Assembly: GCA_051004015.1 (NCBI GenBank)
Contig: JBPCKT010000142.1
Span: forward strand, 1-43,204
Reading direction: 5' to 3'
Length of the DNA: 43,204 nt
Origin: SXOA01 sp051004015
Lineage (GTDB): Bacteria; Planctomycetota; Planctomycetia; Pirellulales; Pirellulaceae
Part shown: positions 6,929 through 16,787 of the stretch, one piece after another
Layout of the letters: each line of letters begins with the position of its first letter
Position numbering within the stretch: position 1 is the stretch's first letter
The notes under the pieces: model-generated
The model's database searches: none
Told to the model about the DNA's origin: nothing
Seen by the model: the letters and a program-made list of their open reading frames with translations, nothing else
Translations under genes and position numbers: made by a program

Positions 6929-9568
6929 ATGTCCCACCGCCTCTCGTTCGCAGCGCTCGCCGCGCTGGCTTTTGTCGTTTCCCTTCCCGGGGACCTGTTC
7001 GCGCAGGCCGCGGCGCCCGCCGCACCGGCTCCGCCGCCGTATGCGGCCATCCTCAAGGATGCTCCGCCCATTCCCGGCATGATCACGCTCTATCGCAAGG
7101 GCAACTCGCTGTTTGCGGAGCTCGGCCCGCAGGACTACGGCAGCGAGTTCATCGTGCTCATTTCCATTTCCCGCGGCATCGCCCAGGGGCAGATCCTTGG
7201 CGGCATGAGCTGGAGCAATGGCGATGACTGGATCTGGCAATTCCGCAAGGTGGACGAGAGTGTCCATATCGTCCGCCGCAACGTCCGCTTCAAGGCCAAC
7301 CAGGGATCGCCCGAAGCCCGCGCCGTCGGCAAGGCGTATTCCGATAGCGTCCTGTTCAGCCTCCCCATCGCCGCCAAGGGACCGAAGGGGGGGGACCTCA
7401 TCGACCTCAGCCGCGTCTTCATGAGCGACCTGCCGCAAATCAGCATGGCCCTGCCCGGCTTCGGCTTCGCGGGGGACCGCTCGACCTATGGAAGCGTGAA
7501 GGGTTTTGAAAACAACGTGGAGATCGAAGTCGCCGCGACCTACGCCTCGGCCGGCACGCAGGACATCGACACCGTGCCGGATTCCCGCGGCGTCGGCATC
7601 AACGTGCATTATTCGGTCAGCAAGATTCCGCAGACCAACTATCAGCCGCGTCTGGCGGACGACCGGGTCGGCTACTTTTTGACGGCGGTGAAGGATTTCT
7701 CCAGCAAGGGAGACCGCGAGCAGTTCATCCGCTACGTCAACCGCTGGGACTTGCAGAAATCGGACGCCAGCGCCAAGGTTTCGCCGCCGACCAAGCCCAT
7801 CAAGTTCTGGATTGAGAAGACCGTCCCCTTCAAGTATGAGAAGGCGATTTACGACGGCATCTATGAGTGGAACAAGGCATTTGAAACGGCCGGCTTTGCC
7901 AACGCCATTGTCGTGGAGCGGCAGCCGGACAACGCCACGTGGGATCCGGAAGACATCAACTACAACACGTTCCGCTGGATCACGTCCAACGCCGGCTTTG
8001 CGATGGGCCCCAGCCGCACGAACCCGTATACGGGGCAGATTCTGGACGCCGACATCATCTTCGACGCCGACTTCCTGACCTCGTGGAAGGAAGAGTTCGA
8101 GAACATGACCCCCAAGACCGTGGCGATGTTGACCAACGGCACGTTCGAAGAGACGGCCGAGGAGAAGGCCACTCGGTTCCTGAGCCCCAAAGCGGCCCGC
8201 TATGGCGACTGCCAGCTCAATCATGGCATGGCGATGCAGTTCGCCTTCGGCTCGGCGGCCATCATGGCCCTGGCGGACCCCAAGGTGCAGGCGGAGCAGC
8301 TCGACAAGTTCATCATGCAGGGGCTCAAGGAAGTGACCATGCACGAGGTCGGGCACACGCTCGGCCTGCGGCACAACTTCAAGGCCAGCAAATGGCTGAG
8401 CATCAAGGACATGAACGACCCCGAGAAGTCCAAGAACGGGATCGTGGCGTCGGTCATGGACTACAGCCCGGCCAACATCGTTCCCAAGGAATGGAAGCAG
8501 GGTGACTACTACAGCCAGACCGTCGGCCCGTACGACGTGTGGGCCATCCAGTACGGCTACACGCCGTTTGGCGGCGGCACGGCCGGCGAAGTTGCCGAGC
8601 TCAAGAAGATTGCCGCTCGCAGCGGCGAGCTGGCCCTGGCTTATGCAACCGACGAAGACACCCGCGGCAGCGACCCGGACCCGGACAGCAACCGCTTTGA
8701 CTTTGGCGCCGACCCGATGGAGTTCGCCAAGATTCGCCTGCAGCTCGTCAACGAGCTGCTGCCCGGCCTGGTGGAGCGAGTGACGGCGGAAGGGGATGAC
8801 TACGTGCAGGCCCGCCGCGTGTTCAACATCCTGCTGGCCCAGCGCGGCCAGGCGTTGTACTTCGCCTCGCGGTATGTCGGCGGTCTCAAGACCTCCCGCA
8901 GCCACCGCGGCGACAAGGACGGCAGAGTCCCTGTCGGCCTGGTGGACGCCAAGACGCAGCGCGACGTGCTCGGCCTCCTGGAAGAAAACGTCTTCGCCGA
9001 TAAGCCGTATCAGTTTTCGCCCGAGCTTTACAATTCGCTCGGCTGGAGCAACTGGAACCATTGGGGCAAGGAGCCGGCCAATCGCAAGGACTTTGGCGTG
9101 CATGACACCGTGCTGATGTGGCAGGAGCGGGTCATCGATCAGCTCATCGGCCCCGTCACGCTGGAGCGGTTGCACGACGGCGAAATGCGGGCCGCCCCCG
9201 ATGCCGACGTGCTCACCACTCCCGAGCTGATCGAGCGGCTGACGAAGTCGATCTTCAGCGAAGTGGAAACGGTGAAGGAGGGAGACTACACCACCCGCAA
9301 GCCGGCCATTAGCAGCCTGCGGCGGAACCTGCAGCGGTCGTACCTGAAGTCCATCAGCCGGCTGGCGATGGGAAACACGGGGGCTCCACAGGATTGCCAG
9401 ACGGTTGCCTACGACCAGCTTTCGCGGCTGCAACAGCGGATGACCAGCCTGCTGCAGAACGGCGCGATCGCCGCCAAGCTCGATCCCTACAGCCGAGCCC
9501 ACCTGCAAGAGAGCAGCGCCCGGATTCAGAAAGTGCTGGACGCGAAGCTGACGCTGAATGCACCGTAG
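6929..9568 (+). CDS. Secreted zinc-dependent metalloprotease (DUF5117/DUF4953 type)
   Basis: This is an 879-residue protein with an N-terminal signal peptide (LAALAFVVSLPGDLFAQA). Residues about 30-400 match the pattern of the zinc-dependent metalloprotease family with DUF5118/DUF5117 regions. The catalytic site is the metzincin-like motif HEVGHTLGLRHNF, with His472, Glu473, His476 and His482, and a downstream turn-type Met in SVMDYSP. The role is peptide hydrolysis in the periplasm or outside the cell; the natural substrate is unknown. It lies alone between two repeat-rich gaps. The start is supported by a purine-rich AAAGAGAA stretch about 6 bases upstream of the ATG and by the signal peptide. 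The family name is from memory; the metalloprotease call rests on the motif. Confidence 0.92.
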   Translation: MSHRLSFAALAALAFVVSLPGDLFAQAAAPAAPAPPPYAAILKDAPPIPGMITLYRKGNSLFAELGPQDYGSEFIVLISISRGIAQGQILGGMSWSNGDDWIWQFRKVDESVHIVRRNVRFKANQGSPEARAVGKAYSDSVLFSLPIAAKGPKGGDLIDLSRVFMSDLPQISMALPGFGFAGDRSTYGSVKGFENNVEIEVAATYASAGTQDIDTVPDSRGVGINVHYSVSKIPQTNYQPRLADDRVGYFLTAVKDFSSKGDREQFIRYVNRWDLQKSDASAKVSPPTKPIKFWIEKTVPFKYEKAIYDGIYEWNKAFETAGFANAIVVERQPDNATWDPEDINYNTFRWITSNAGFAMGPSRTNPYTGQILDADIIFDADFLTSWKEEFENMTPKTVAMLTNGTFEETAEEKATRFLSPKAARYGDCQLNHGMAMQFAFGSAAIMALADPKVQAEQLDKFIMQGLKEVTMHEVGHTLGLRHNFKASKWLSIKDMNDPEKSKNGIVASVMDYSPANIVPKEWKQGDYYSQTVGPYDVWAIQYGYTPFGGGTAGEVAELKKIAARSGELALAYATDEDTRGSDPDPDSNRFDFGADPMEFAKIRLQLVNELLPGLVERVTAEGDDYVQARRVFNILLAQRGQALYFASRYVGGLKTSRSHRGDKDGRVPVGLVDAKTQRDVLGLLEENVFADKPYQFSPELYNSLGWSNWNHWGKEPANRKDFGVHDTVLMWQERVIDQLIGPVTLERLHDGEMRAAPDADVLTTPELIERLTKSIFSEVETVKEGDYTTRKPAISSLRRNLQRSYLKSISRLAMGNTGAPQDCQTVAYDQLSRLQQRMTSLLQNGAIAAKLDPYSRAHLQESSARIQKVLDAKLTLNAP

Positions 9569-9577
9569 TCAATACTC

Positions 9578-9628
9578 GTTCCCAAGCTCCGCTTGGGAAC
9601 GCACGTTTGGAAGCTCCGCTTCCCAAAC
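9578..9628. repeat. Double-hairpin intergenic repeat
   Basis: Two consecutive hairpins each have the loop TCC: a perfect 10-bp stem GTTCCCAAGC at 9578-9600, and a similar stem at 9605-9628 with one bulge. They follow the metalloprotease stop by 10 bases. This is a repeat type I recall from many planctomycete gaps; here it may also stop transcription. Confidence 0.7.
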
Positions 9629-9717
9629 AGGATAAAACGAAGCAGAGCTTGGGACACAGTGAAGAAATGAAACTCCGAAGCGATCACTCCCCGGAGTCTA
9701 TAGGGTGCGTGGAGGCT

Positions 9718-9740
9718 GATTGTTCGGCTAACGAACAATC
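9718..9740 (-). terminator. Hairpin overlapping the tadG-like stop codon
   Basis: Perfect 9-bp arms (GATTGTTCG, 9718-9726 and 9732-9740) enclose a 5-base loop that contains part of the minus-strand stop codon. There is no U run after it, so it is a possible Rho-dependent pause or mRNA end-protecting hairpin, not a classical terminator. Confidence 0.4.
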
Positions 9741-10882
9741 CAAACCGGCGAGTAGACGAACGTACTGGTTGTCCCGCCGGGCGAGGGGATGCCCCCCTTG
9801 GTCTTGCAGATGGCCGGCTGGATGATCACCTGTTTGCTGCTCATGCTGCCGGTCAGCTTGACGTGGGTGACGCGGACGCCGACGAACTTGACGATGGTGT
9901 AGGTGGCGTTGTTGCCGGGGCCGCTCACGGAGCTGAAGACGGGGATGATGCGGGCCAGGCCCTTGATGGAGGCCAGATCGTCCTTGACGCCGGCGCTGAT
10001 TCCGGTATCTCCGTTGAGGTAGAGCTTGCCGGTGCTGTCGAACTCGACCTTGCCCCCCATGTGGGCCATGTCGCTGGCGTTGACGCCGGAAGTGATCTGC
10101 CGCGAGATGTCGGCGGTGCTGTTGTTGCTGCTGCCGAAGTCCACCGTGCCGCGGTTGCCGGGGGCGCCGGTCCCTTGCGGATAGAGGTTGACTTCCAAGA
10201 TCCCGTCGCTGCCGCTGGTCACCTCGCCGGTTGCGGAGTTGTAGCTGTAATTATCGGTCCCGACGCCGTTCATCAGCCCGTCCCAGGTCTCCTGGTCCAA
10301 TGCGAACGGCAGCAGGTCCAGGTTCGTGCCATCCGAAGGCGCCTGAAAGCCGCTGAAACTGTTCATGACGGCGGCGGTGGCGTCGGCTTGTCCGTTCACC
10401 TTATCGATCCCGAGAACTCTTCCGAAGAACAACGGCAATTGGCCGTTCTGGTCGGCGGTCTTGAGCACCCGGACATGCACCGCGTTGGGTGGCAGGGCGC
10501 TATTGGTCAAGAATGGCGAGTTGGGATCCCGCGGATCGGCGATGTAGCCGACCTCCACGTCGCTTGATCCCAGGGCGGGGCCCTGCGACATGATGGGATT
10601 GAGGGTGGCATACTGCGCCGCCGTCGCCCGCGCGCTGTCGGACAGCGCGGTGTAGTTGCTATATCCTGAGGGACCACCGGTGTTCACCAGATCCCAGCAG
10701 GCGGCATCGGCCGCGGCATCCGCCGACCGCTGCAGCTCGCCGCGGGCGATACACAGGTAGCCCAGGTCCACCGCAAAGGCAGCCATGGCCATCATCAGCA
10801 CCAAGAGCAGTGCGGACAGCACCAGGATGTTGCCCTTGCGGCGGCGCGAACGGAGCGGGCGGCAGTGAGTGCGGCTGGACAT
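9728..10882 (-). CDS. TadE/TadG-like Flp pilus-assembly protein
   Basis: The protein has 384 residues when started at the ATG at 10882; an upstream in-frame TTG at 10894 would add four residues. A basic N-terminus (RSRRRKGN) leads into one membrane segment (ILVLSALLLVLMMAMAAFAVDLGYL). This is followed by the hallmark TadG stretch ELQRSADAAADAACWDLV. The rest is Gly/Ser/Asn-rich and predicted to lie outside the membrane. TadG-like proteins are minor components of type IVc (Flp/Tad) secretion and pilus machines; no other tad gene is in the window, so the machine must be encoded elsewhere or the protein has another envelope role. It is followed on the same strand from a secreted-protein gene 54 bases upstream, which suggests cotranscription. 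Confidence 0.85.
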   Translation of the reverse strand: MSSRTHCRPLRSRRRKGNILVLSALLLVLMMAMAAFAVDLGYLCIARGELQRSADAAADAACWDLVNTGGPSGYSNYTALSDSARATAAQYATLNPIMSQGPALGSSDVEVGYIADPRDPNSPFLTNSALPPNAVHVRVLKTADQNGQLPLFFGRVLGIDKVNGQADATAAVMNSFSGFQAPSDGTNLDLLPFALDQETWDGLMNGVGTDNYSYNSATGEVTSGSDGILEVNLYPQGTGAPGNRGTVDFGSSNNSTADISRQITSGVNASDMAHMGGKVEFDSTGKLYLNGDTGISAGVKDDLASIKGLARIIPVFSSVSGPGNNATYTIVKFVGVRVTHVKLTGSMSSKQVIIQPAICKTKGGIPSPGGTTSTFVYSPVWIVR

Positions 10883-10936
10883 GGTAATGCTCAATTCAAT
10901 GGTAGGATGAGAGTTGCGAAGGACGTGAGGGCAGGG

Positions 10937-11593
10937 TTATTCGTGCTGATAGACGGTGCGCGGGGTCGTGTCTTCATGGATCTCGCCCGAGGGCGCATAG
11001 ACACGCACTCTCTTCAGCACCAGCGACTGCACCCGGTTGGACGCGAAGCCGATGCCCGAGAGACGGACGGAGGTTTCTGGCGAGTAGCCGATGATGTTGG
11101 TCGGTCCCCAAGTGGTTGTGGACTTCAGCTTCTCGCTGCCATCGCCGAACCCGCCCCAGGAGGACGAGGTTCCATTCTTGATCTCGAAGGTCAGATTGGT
11201 TCCGTTGATCTTCATGGACTGTGTCCAGCGCACGGTCTCGGCCGCGGTGGACATGGCTGCGGATGAGTCCCCCCGTTTCGTGGTAACCCACGATTCGCCG
11301 TTCCACAACTGCATGGTCAATCCGCCGGCGACGAACTGAGAGCCGCTCTTGTGGTTGAGCTCAAAGGTCATGTGCAACCCGTCCTCGTCTCCGGTCGGCG
11401 ACATCATGCACGTCACCTGCGGCGCGGTGGTATCGCTGTCCGGTTCGAGCACGACCAGCTCCCAGTCTTCTTCCACGTGGACAATGTTGACTCCATCCAC
11501 GGCGAACAGCCGCGTCGAGCCGGCAACCAACAATCCGGCCGCCACAGCCAGCAGAAAACAGCGACGCACGGGACCAGACAGAGTGCATGTCAT
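10937..11593 (-). CDS. Secreted protein of unknown function upstream of the tadG-like gene
   Basis: This is a 218-residue protein with a signal peptide (CFLLAVAAGLLVAGSTRLFAVDG). The mature part is rich in Ser, Thr, Gly and Trp and reads as all-beta (TFELNHKSGSQFVAGGLTM, MKINGTNLTFEIKNGTSSSWGGF). I do not recognise a family. An AAGGAGA ribosome-binding site sits 7 bases from the ATG at 11593, which fixes the start. It is 54 bases upstream of the tadG-like gene on the same strand, so the two are probably one transcript and may act together at the cell surface; this is inference from position only. Confidence 0.75.
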   Translation of the reverse strand: MTCTLSGPVRRCFLLAVAAGLLVAGSTRLFAVDGVNIVHVEEDWELVVLEPDSDTTAPQVTCMMSPTGDEDGLHMTFELNHKSGSQFVAGGLTMQLWNGESWVTTKRGDSSAAMSTAAETVRWTQSMKINGTNLTFEIKNGTSSSWGGFGDGSEKLKSTTTWGPTNIIGYSPETSVRLSGIGFASNRVQSLVLKRVRVYAPSGEIHEDTTPRTVYQHE

Positions 11594-11884
11594 GAAGCAT
11601 TCTCCTTAGGGGTACAGGGCTGCCCAAAAGTCGGAGCAGAATCAGCATGGATGTCTGTTGGAACGTGCAGGGCGATTGCCCGCGCAAGACCGTTCCTTAC
11701 CAACCGACGATCCCGTCCTTGAGACATCCCGTCCTAACAGAAACACTAGGTCAGCCGGACACGGTGTCAAATCCGGTCGCGGGATTTTTCGGCAAACCCC
11801 GCGGTTTCGAGTTGCGCCGGCAGGCGCCGGCTGGCGGGCGTTCTTCCCCAACTCCGGGCGCGGCTGCTATCTTAGGCGATAGCA

Positions 11885-13282
<1,398 letters not shown>

Positions 13283-13295
13283 GGGAGCAGCCGAG

Positions 13296-13778
13296 CTAAT
13301 GGGCGCCCTCGCAAGCCGCCCTCTCGTATTGCCCGATCTTCTCCACGCGCCGGGCGTGACGGCCCCCTTCAAAGGGCGTTTCCAGCCAGGCCCTTACCAC
13401 GTTCTGCAGCGTGGCAATGTGTTGCTTTACGACAGCTGCGTCCTTCGGCAAATCGCCGTTGAGGCACAAGACGTTGGTGTCATTGTGCTGCCGGCAGACG
13501 CGGGCCGTGGCTTCGTCGCCGACAACGGCGGCCCTCACACGGGAGAATTTATTAGCGGTAATCGCCATGCCAATGCCGGTGCCGCAAATCAGGATGCCGC
13601 GGTCCGCGCTGCCGGTCGAGACTTTTTTCGCGGCCACCGCGGCGATATCCGGGTAATCGACGGGCTCGGTGGTGCAGGGCCCCTCGTCGGTCACTTCGTG
13701 CCCGAGCTGTTTCGCGCACTCCACAAGGGCCGCCTTAAGCTCCGTTCCACGATGGTCGCTGCCGATGGAGATACGCAT
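13296..13778 (-). CDS. rpiB: Ribose-5-phosphate isomerase B
   Basis: This 160-residue enzyme interconverts ribose 5-phosphate and ribulose 5-phosphate in the pentose phosphate pathway. The family N-terminus GSDHRG (GSDHAG in most), the catalytic Cys65 in ILICGTGIGMAITANK, the RQHNDTNVLCL segment and the C-terminal GRHARRVEKI are all present. The length is normal for RpiB. The gene is convergent with sthA, with no convincing terminator in the 13-base gap, so the two 3' ends probably overlap in RNA. Pairing with transhydrogenase makes sense for NADPH and pentose balance, but no operon is possible in this orientation. Confidence 0.94.
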   Translation of the reverse strand: MRISIGSDHRGTELKAALVECAKQLGHEVTDEGPCTTEPVDYPDIAAVAAKKVSTGSADRGILICGTGIGMAITANKFSRVRAAVVGDEATARVCRQHNDTNVLCLNGDLPKDAAVVKQHIATLQNVVRAWLETPFEGGRHARRVEKIGQYERAACEGAH

Positions 13779-13990
13779 GGTCTTATCCGCCGATGAAATA
13801 CGTTCTGTTTTAGGGCGCCGCCGAACCGGTATCCGAAATAGAGGCCGGAGAGGTTAGTATAAATGGTTGCCGTGCTTATGGTCAGGCGGGGCGTTGGTGG
13901 AAAGCATCATGACTTCGTGGTGCGTGGCCAGTGCGTAGGTCGATGCTAAGCTGCGATCTGACAAAATGACTCCCTTCCGGAGGTTCGCTA

Positions 13991-15163
13991 ATGTTCATTC
14001 ACGAATTGACACTGCGCGGCGTGTTATCGTTCGGCCCGGACACGCCGCCGCTCGCCATGCTACCGTTAAGTGTGCTCATCGGGCCGAACGGATCAGGCAA
14101 GTCGAATTTGGTGGAAGCGATCGGATTATTACGTTCCACGGCAACCAAGCTCACCGCGCCGATGCGGGGAACGGGCGGCAGCGGCGTCAAAGAGTGGATT
14201 TGGAAGGGGGCAAAAAATGGCCATGCTCAGCTGGAGGCGGTCATCGACTATCCAACCGGCGCGCAGCCCGTGCGTCACAGGATTGAGTTCACGGAGAAGG
14301 CTTCGAGATTTGAATTGCTGGATGAATTTATCGAGAACCGTCAACCGGATCCCGGATATGACGAACCGCGATTCTTCTATCGCTTTCAGCACGGCCGCCC
14401 GGTGCTGTCGGTTTGGAACGGAGAGAGGCGACAACTCCGGCGTGAAGATGTCGCCCCAGACGAGTCAATACTGTCACAGCGAAAGGACCCGGACCAATAT
14501 CCTGAATTGGCGCACCTGGCCGACATGTATGGCAGAGTCCGTCTTTATCGTGAGTGGTCATTTGGGCGTTCGTCCGTGTTCCGTGGTCCGCAGTCCGCAG
14601 ACCTTCCCAGCGACCGGCTGGAAGAGGATTTCTCCAACCTTGGGCTATTCTTGAATCATTTGCGTGGAGTGCCGAAGGCCAAAAATACAATCATCCGACA
14701 TTTGCGCGATTTGTACGCCGGCCTCGACGACTTCGACGTGAGGATCAAGGGTGGGACGGTTGAGGTATTCCTCACCGAGCGAGATTTTATCATTCCAGCC
14801 AGTCGACTTTCGGATGGCACGCTGCGGTATTTGTGTCTCCTGGCAATTTTGTGCGATCCCGACCCTCCGGCGCTCGTCTGCATTGAGGAGCCGGAATTGG
14901 GGCTTCACCCGGACATGCTTCCCAAGATTGCGGATTTGCTCGTCGCTGCTTCGGAACGAACGCAGGTGGTCGTCACGACCCATTCCGACATGTTAGTGGA
15001 TGCGATGACAGAACGGCCCGAATCTGTCGTCATAGTGGAAAAGCACGACGGCAAGACCGTGGTCAGACGGCTCCAAGCCACGAAAGAACTGCAACAATGG
15101 CTGCAGAAATACCGGCTCGGCCAGCTCTGGACGCGAGGAGAAATAGGAGGAACACGCTGGTGA
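13991..15163 (+). CDS. AAA-family ATPase, OLD/RecF-like, first gene of a two-gene module
   Basis: The 390-residue protein has the layout of OLD-type/AAA_21 ATPases. Walker A GPNGSGKS lies at residues 31-38, right after the strand FIHELTLRGVLSF. The ABC-like signature is ASRLSDGTLRYL. Walker B is LVCIEEPELGLHP with Glu299/Glu300, followed by a His switch in VVVTTHSDMLV. There is no fused nuclease domain; the second gene, overlapping by GTGA, encodes a DUF4276 (TOPRIM-like) protein. A GGAGG site at 13979-13983 supports the start. The third codon position looks less GC-rich than in neighbouring genes, consistent with an acquired module. Comparable split ATPase/TOPRIM pairs act in phage defence (PARIS is one), which makes that the leading hypothesis, not a demonstrated role. 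Confidence 0.88.
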   Translation: MFIHELTLRGVLSFGPDTPPLAMLPLSVLIGPNGSGKSNLVEAIGLLRSTATKLTAPMRGTGGSGVKEWIWKGAKNGHAQLEAVIDYPTGAQPVRHRIEFTEKASRFELLDEFIENRQPDPGYDEPRFFYRFQHGRPVLSVWNGERRQLRREDVAPDESILSQRKDPDQYPELAHLADMYGRVRLYREWSFGRSSVFRGPQSADLPSDRLEEDFSNLGLFLNHLRGVPKAKNTIIRHLRDLYAGLDDFDVRIKGGTVEVFLTERDFIIPASRLSDGTLRYLCLLAILCDPDPPALVCIEEPELGLHPDMLPKIADLLVAASERTQVVVTTHSDMLVDAMTERPESVVIVEKHDGKTVVRRLQATKELQQWLQKYRLGQLWTRGEIGGTRW

Positions 15164-15759
15164 ACGCGAAGATCTACATCGAAGGGGGTGGCGATTCCAA
15201 GGAGCTGCACACCCGGTGCCGCGAGGGCTTTAGGCGGCTTTTAGAGAAGTGCGGCTTCGTCGGGCGAATGCCGCGGCTAGTGGCATGTGGAGGCCGCGGG
15301 GCCGCGTTCGCCGACTTTACAACGGCGCATGTCAACGCCGCCGAAGGAGACTTTGTAGCGCTTCTCGTCGATAGTGAAGATCCTGTGGCTGATATCGAAC
15401 AGACATGGGCACACTTGAAACTGCGCGATGGCTGGGATAAGCCGTCAGGTGCAATCGACGAACAAGTGCTGCTGATGACGACATGCATGGAGACTTGGAT
15501 CATCTCGGATCGACAGGCCCTCAAAGAGCACTACGTGGCGTGTCTGCAGCAGAATGCGTTGCCTAGCCTTAACAACTTGGAAACACGAAGGCGGGATGTT
15601 GTTCAAAACGCAATGGTTCAGTCCACTCGGACCTGCAAGAACCGCTACACCAAAGGCAGGAAATCATTCGAGATTTTGGCGCAACTCAATCCGGAGATAT
15701 TGCGGCAACATCTCCCCAGTTTTGAACGCTGTGAGCGAGTGCTTGGGGACAACCTTTGA
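15160..15759 (+). CDS. DUF4276 family protein, probable TOPRIM-like partner of the ATPase
   Basis: The protein has 199 residues when started at the GTG at 15160, which overlaps the ATPase stop (GTGA) and has AGGAGG at 15145-15150, 9 bases upstream. Longer in-frame starts would lie inside the ATPase gene and lack such a site. The N-terminal strand ends in the acidic IYIEGGGDSKEL (Glu8, Asp12), and a second acidic cluster is LLVDSEDPV (Asp71, Glu73, Asp74). This is the E...DxD/E layout of TOPRIM nucleases, and I recall DUF4276 as TOPRIM-like. MTTCMETWIISDRQAL is the best conserved DUF4276 stretch. The protein very likely works in a complex with the ATPase, perhaps as its nuclease effector. Confidence 0.82.
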   Translation: MNAKIYIEGGGDSKELHTRCREGFRRLLEKCGFVGRMPRLVACGGRGAAFADFTTAHVNAAEGDFVALLVDSEDPVADIEQTWAHLKLRDGWDKPSGAIDEQVLLMTTCMETWIISDRQALKEHYVACLQQNALPSLNNLETRRRDVVQNAMVQSTRTCKNRYTKGRKSFEILAQLNPEILRQHLPSFERCERVLGDNL

Positions 15760-15835
15760 CCGATTGAGGTCCTTTTTGCCTCGGCGGCCGGTTAAGAGGA
15801 GTACACCTAGGCGGTTAATTCAAAGGGAGGTAACA

Positions 15836-16747
15836 ATGCTCATGCTGACCTCCGTCCGCCACCTCCTGGAGATGATCCGGTTCAGCCATACGCTGTTCGC
15901 GCTCCCCTTTGCGCTGCTGGCGGCGGTGATGGCCTGGGCCACGCCAGCTGCGGATGGCTCGCATCTCCGCTTCGAGCCGTGGCACCTGGCCGGAATCCTG
16001 GTCTGCATGGTGGGGGCCCGAAGCGCGGCCATGGCCTTCAATCGTCTCGTGGATCGCGGGTTCGATGCGGAGAACCCGCGGACGAAGATGCGGCACCTGC
16101 CGGCGGGGCTCCTGTCCGTTTCCAGCGTGCTGCTCTTCACCGCGGCGGCCAGCATCCTGTTCATCGCGGGCACGCTCTTCTTCCTTCCCAACTGGCTGCC
16201 GCTGGCTCTCTCGCTGCCTGTGCTTCTGTTTTTGCTCGGGTACAGTTATGCCAAGCGGTTCACCTCGCTGGCTCATTTCTGGCTGGGTGTGGCCTTGATG
16301 CTCGCGCCCGTTTGCGTTTGGATTGCCTTGCGGGGGCAGCTTCTCCTCGCCCACCCGGCTGATGTTCTGCCGGCAGTGATTCTAGGGGGCGCGGTTCTGG
16401 CTTGGGTCGCCGGCTTTGACATCATTTATGCCTGTCAGGACGCCGACTTTGACCGCGGGGCCAGGCTTCGTAGCATTCCCGCGGCTCTTGGCGTGCTTGG
16501 AGCGCTGCGGCTGGCAGCGGTTTGCCACCTGGTCACGCTCGGGCTGTTCGCCCTGTTGCCACTGGCTTGTCCGCAGCTAGGCTGGATTTATGCGGCAGGC
16601 GTCGCGGCGGTCAGCGTGCTGCTCCTCTATGAACACGCTCTGGTGAAGCCGAATGACTTGACACGGGTGAACCTCGCCTTCTTCAATATCAATGTGGTGA
16701 TTAGCATGGGGCTGTTCATCGTCGGCACCATCGACCTGCTGACCTGA
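15836..16747 (+). CDS. ubiA: UbiA-type polyprenyltransferase (quinone biosynthesis)
   Basis: This 303-residue membrane protein with about eight hydrophobic segments transfers a polyprenyl chain to an aromatic ring in quinone synthesis. The first Asp-rich motif is NRLVDRGFDAENPRTKMR (Asn69, Asp73, Asp77), the second DIIYACQDADFDRGARL (Asp195, Asp202, Asp206), both for Mg-diphosphate binding. The sequence resembles the 'UbiA-like/MqnP' branch tied to menaquinone in many phyla more than proteobacterial UbiA; which substrate it uses cannot be settled here. The reading frame is open far upstream, but the ATG at 15836 with GGGAGG 7 bases before it is clearly the start. It is on the same strand 76 bases after the ATPase/DUF4276 pair, but function suggests no link. 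Confidence 0.88.
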   Translation: MLMLTSVRHLLEMIRFSHTLFALPFALLAAVMAWATPAADGSHLRFEPWHLAGILVCMVGARSAAMAFNRLVDRGFDAENPRTKMRHLPAGLLSVSSVLLFTAAASILFIAGTLFFLPNWLPLALSLPVLLFLLGYSYAKRFTSLAHFWLGVALMLAPVCVWIALRGQLLLAHPADVLPAVILGGAVLAWVAGFDIIYACQDADFDRGARLRSIPAALGVLGALRLAAVCHLVTLGLFALLPLACPQLGWIYAAGVAAVSVLLLYEHALVKPNDLTRVNLAFFNINVVISMGLFIVGTIDLLT

Positions 16748-16787
16748 CGGCAGGCCGCTCCTCTTATAGCCGCAAGGACGCCGAATC

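Noticed and set aside
6857..9508. An 883-codon minus-strand open frame
   Set aside because: It is the shadow of the metalloprotease gene, which has a signal peptide and a complete HExxH site in the other direction.
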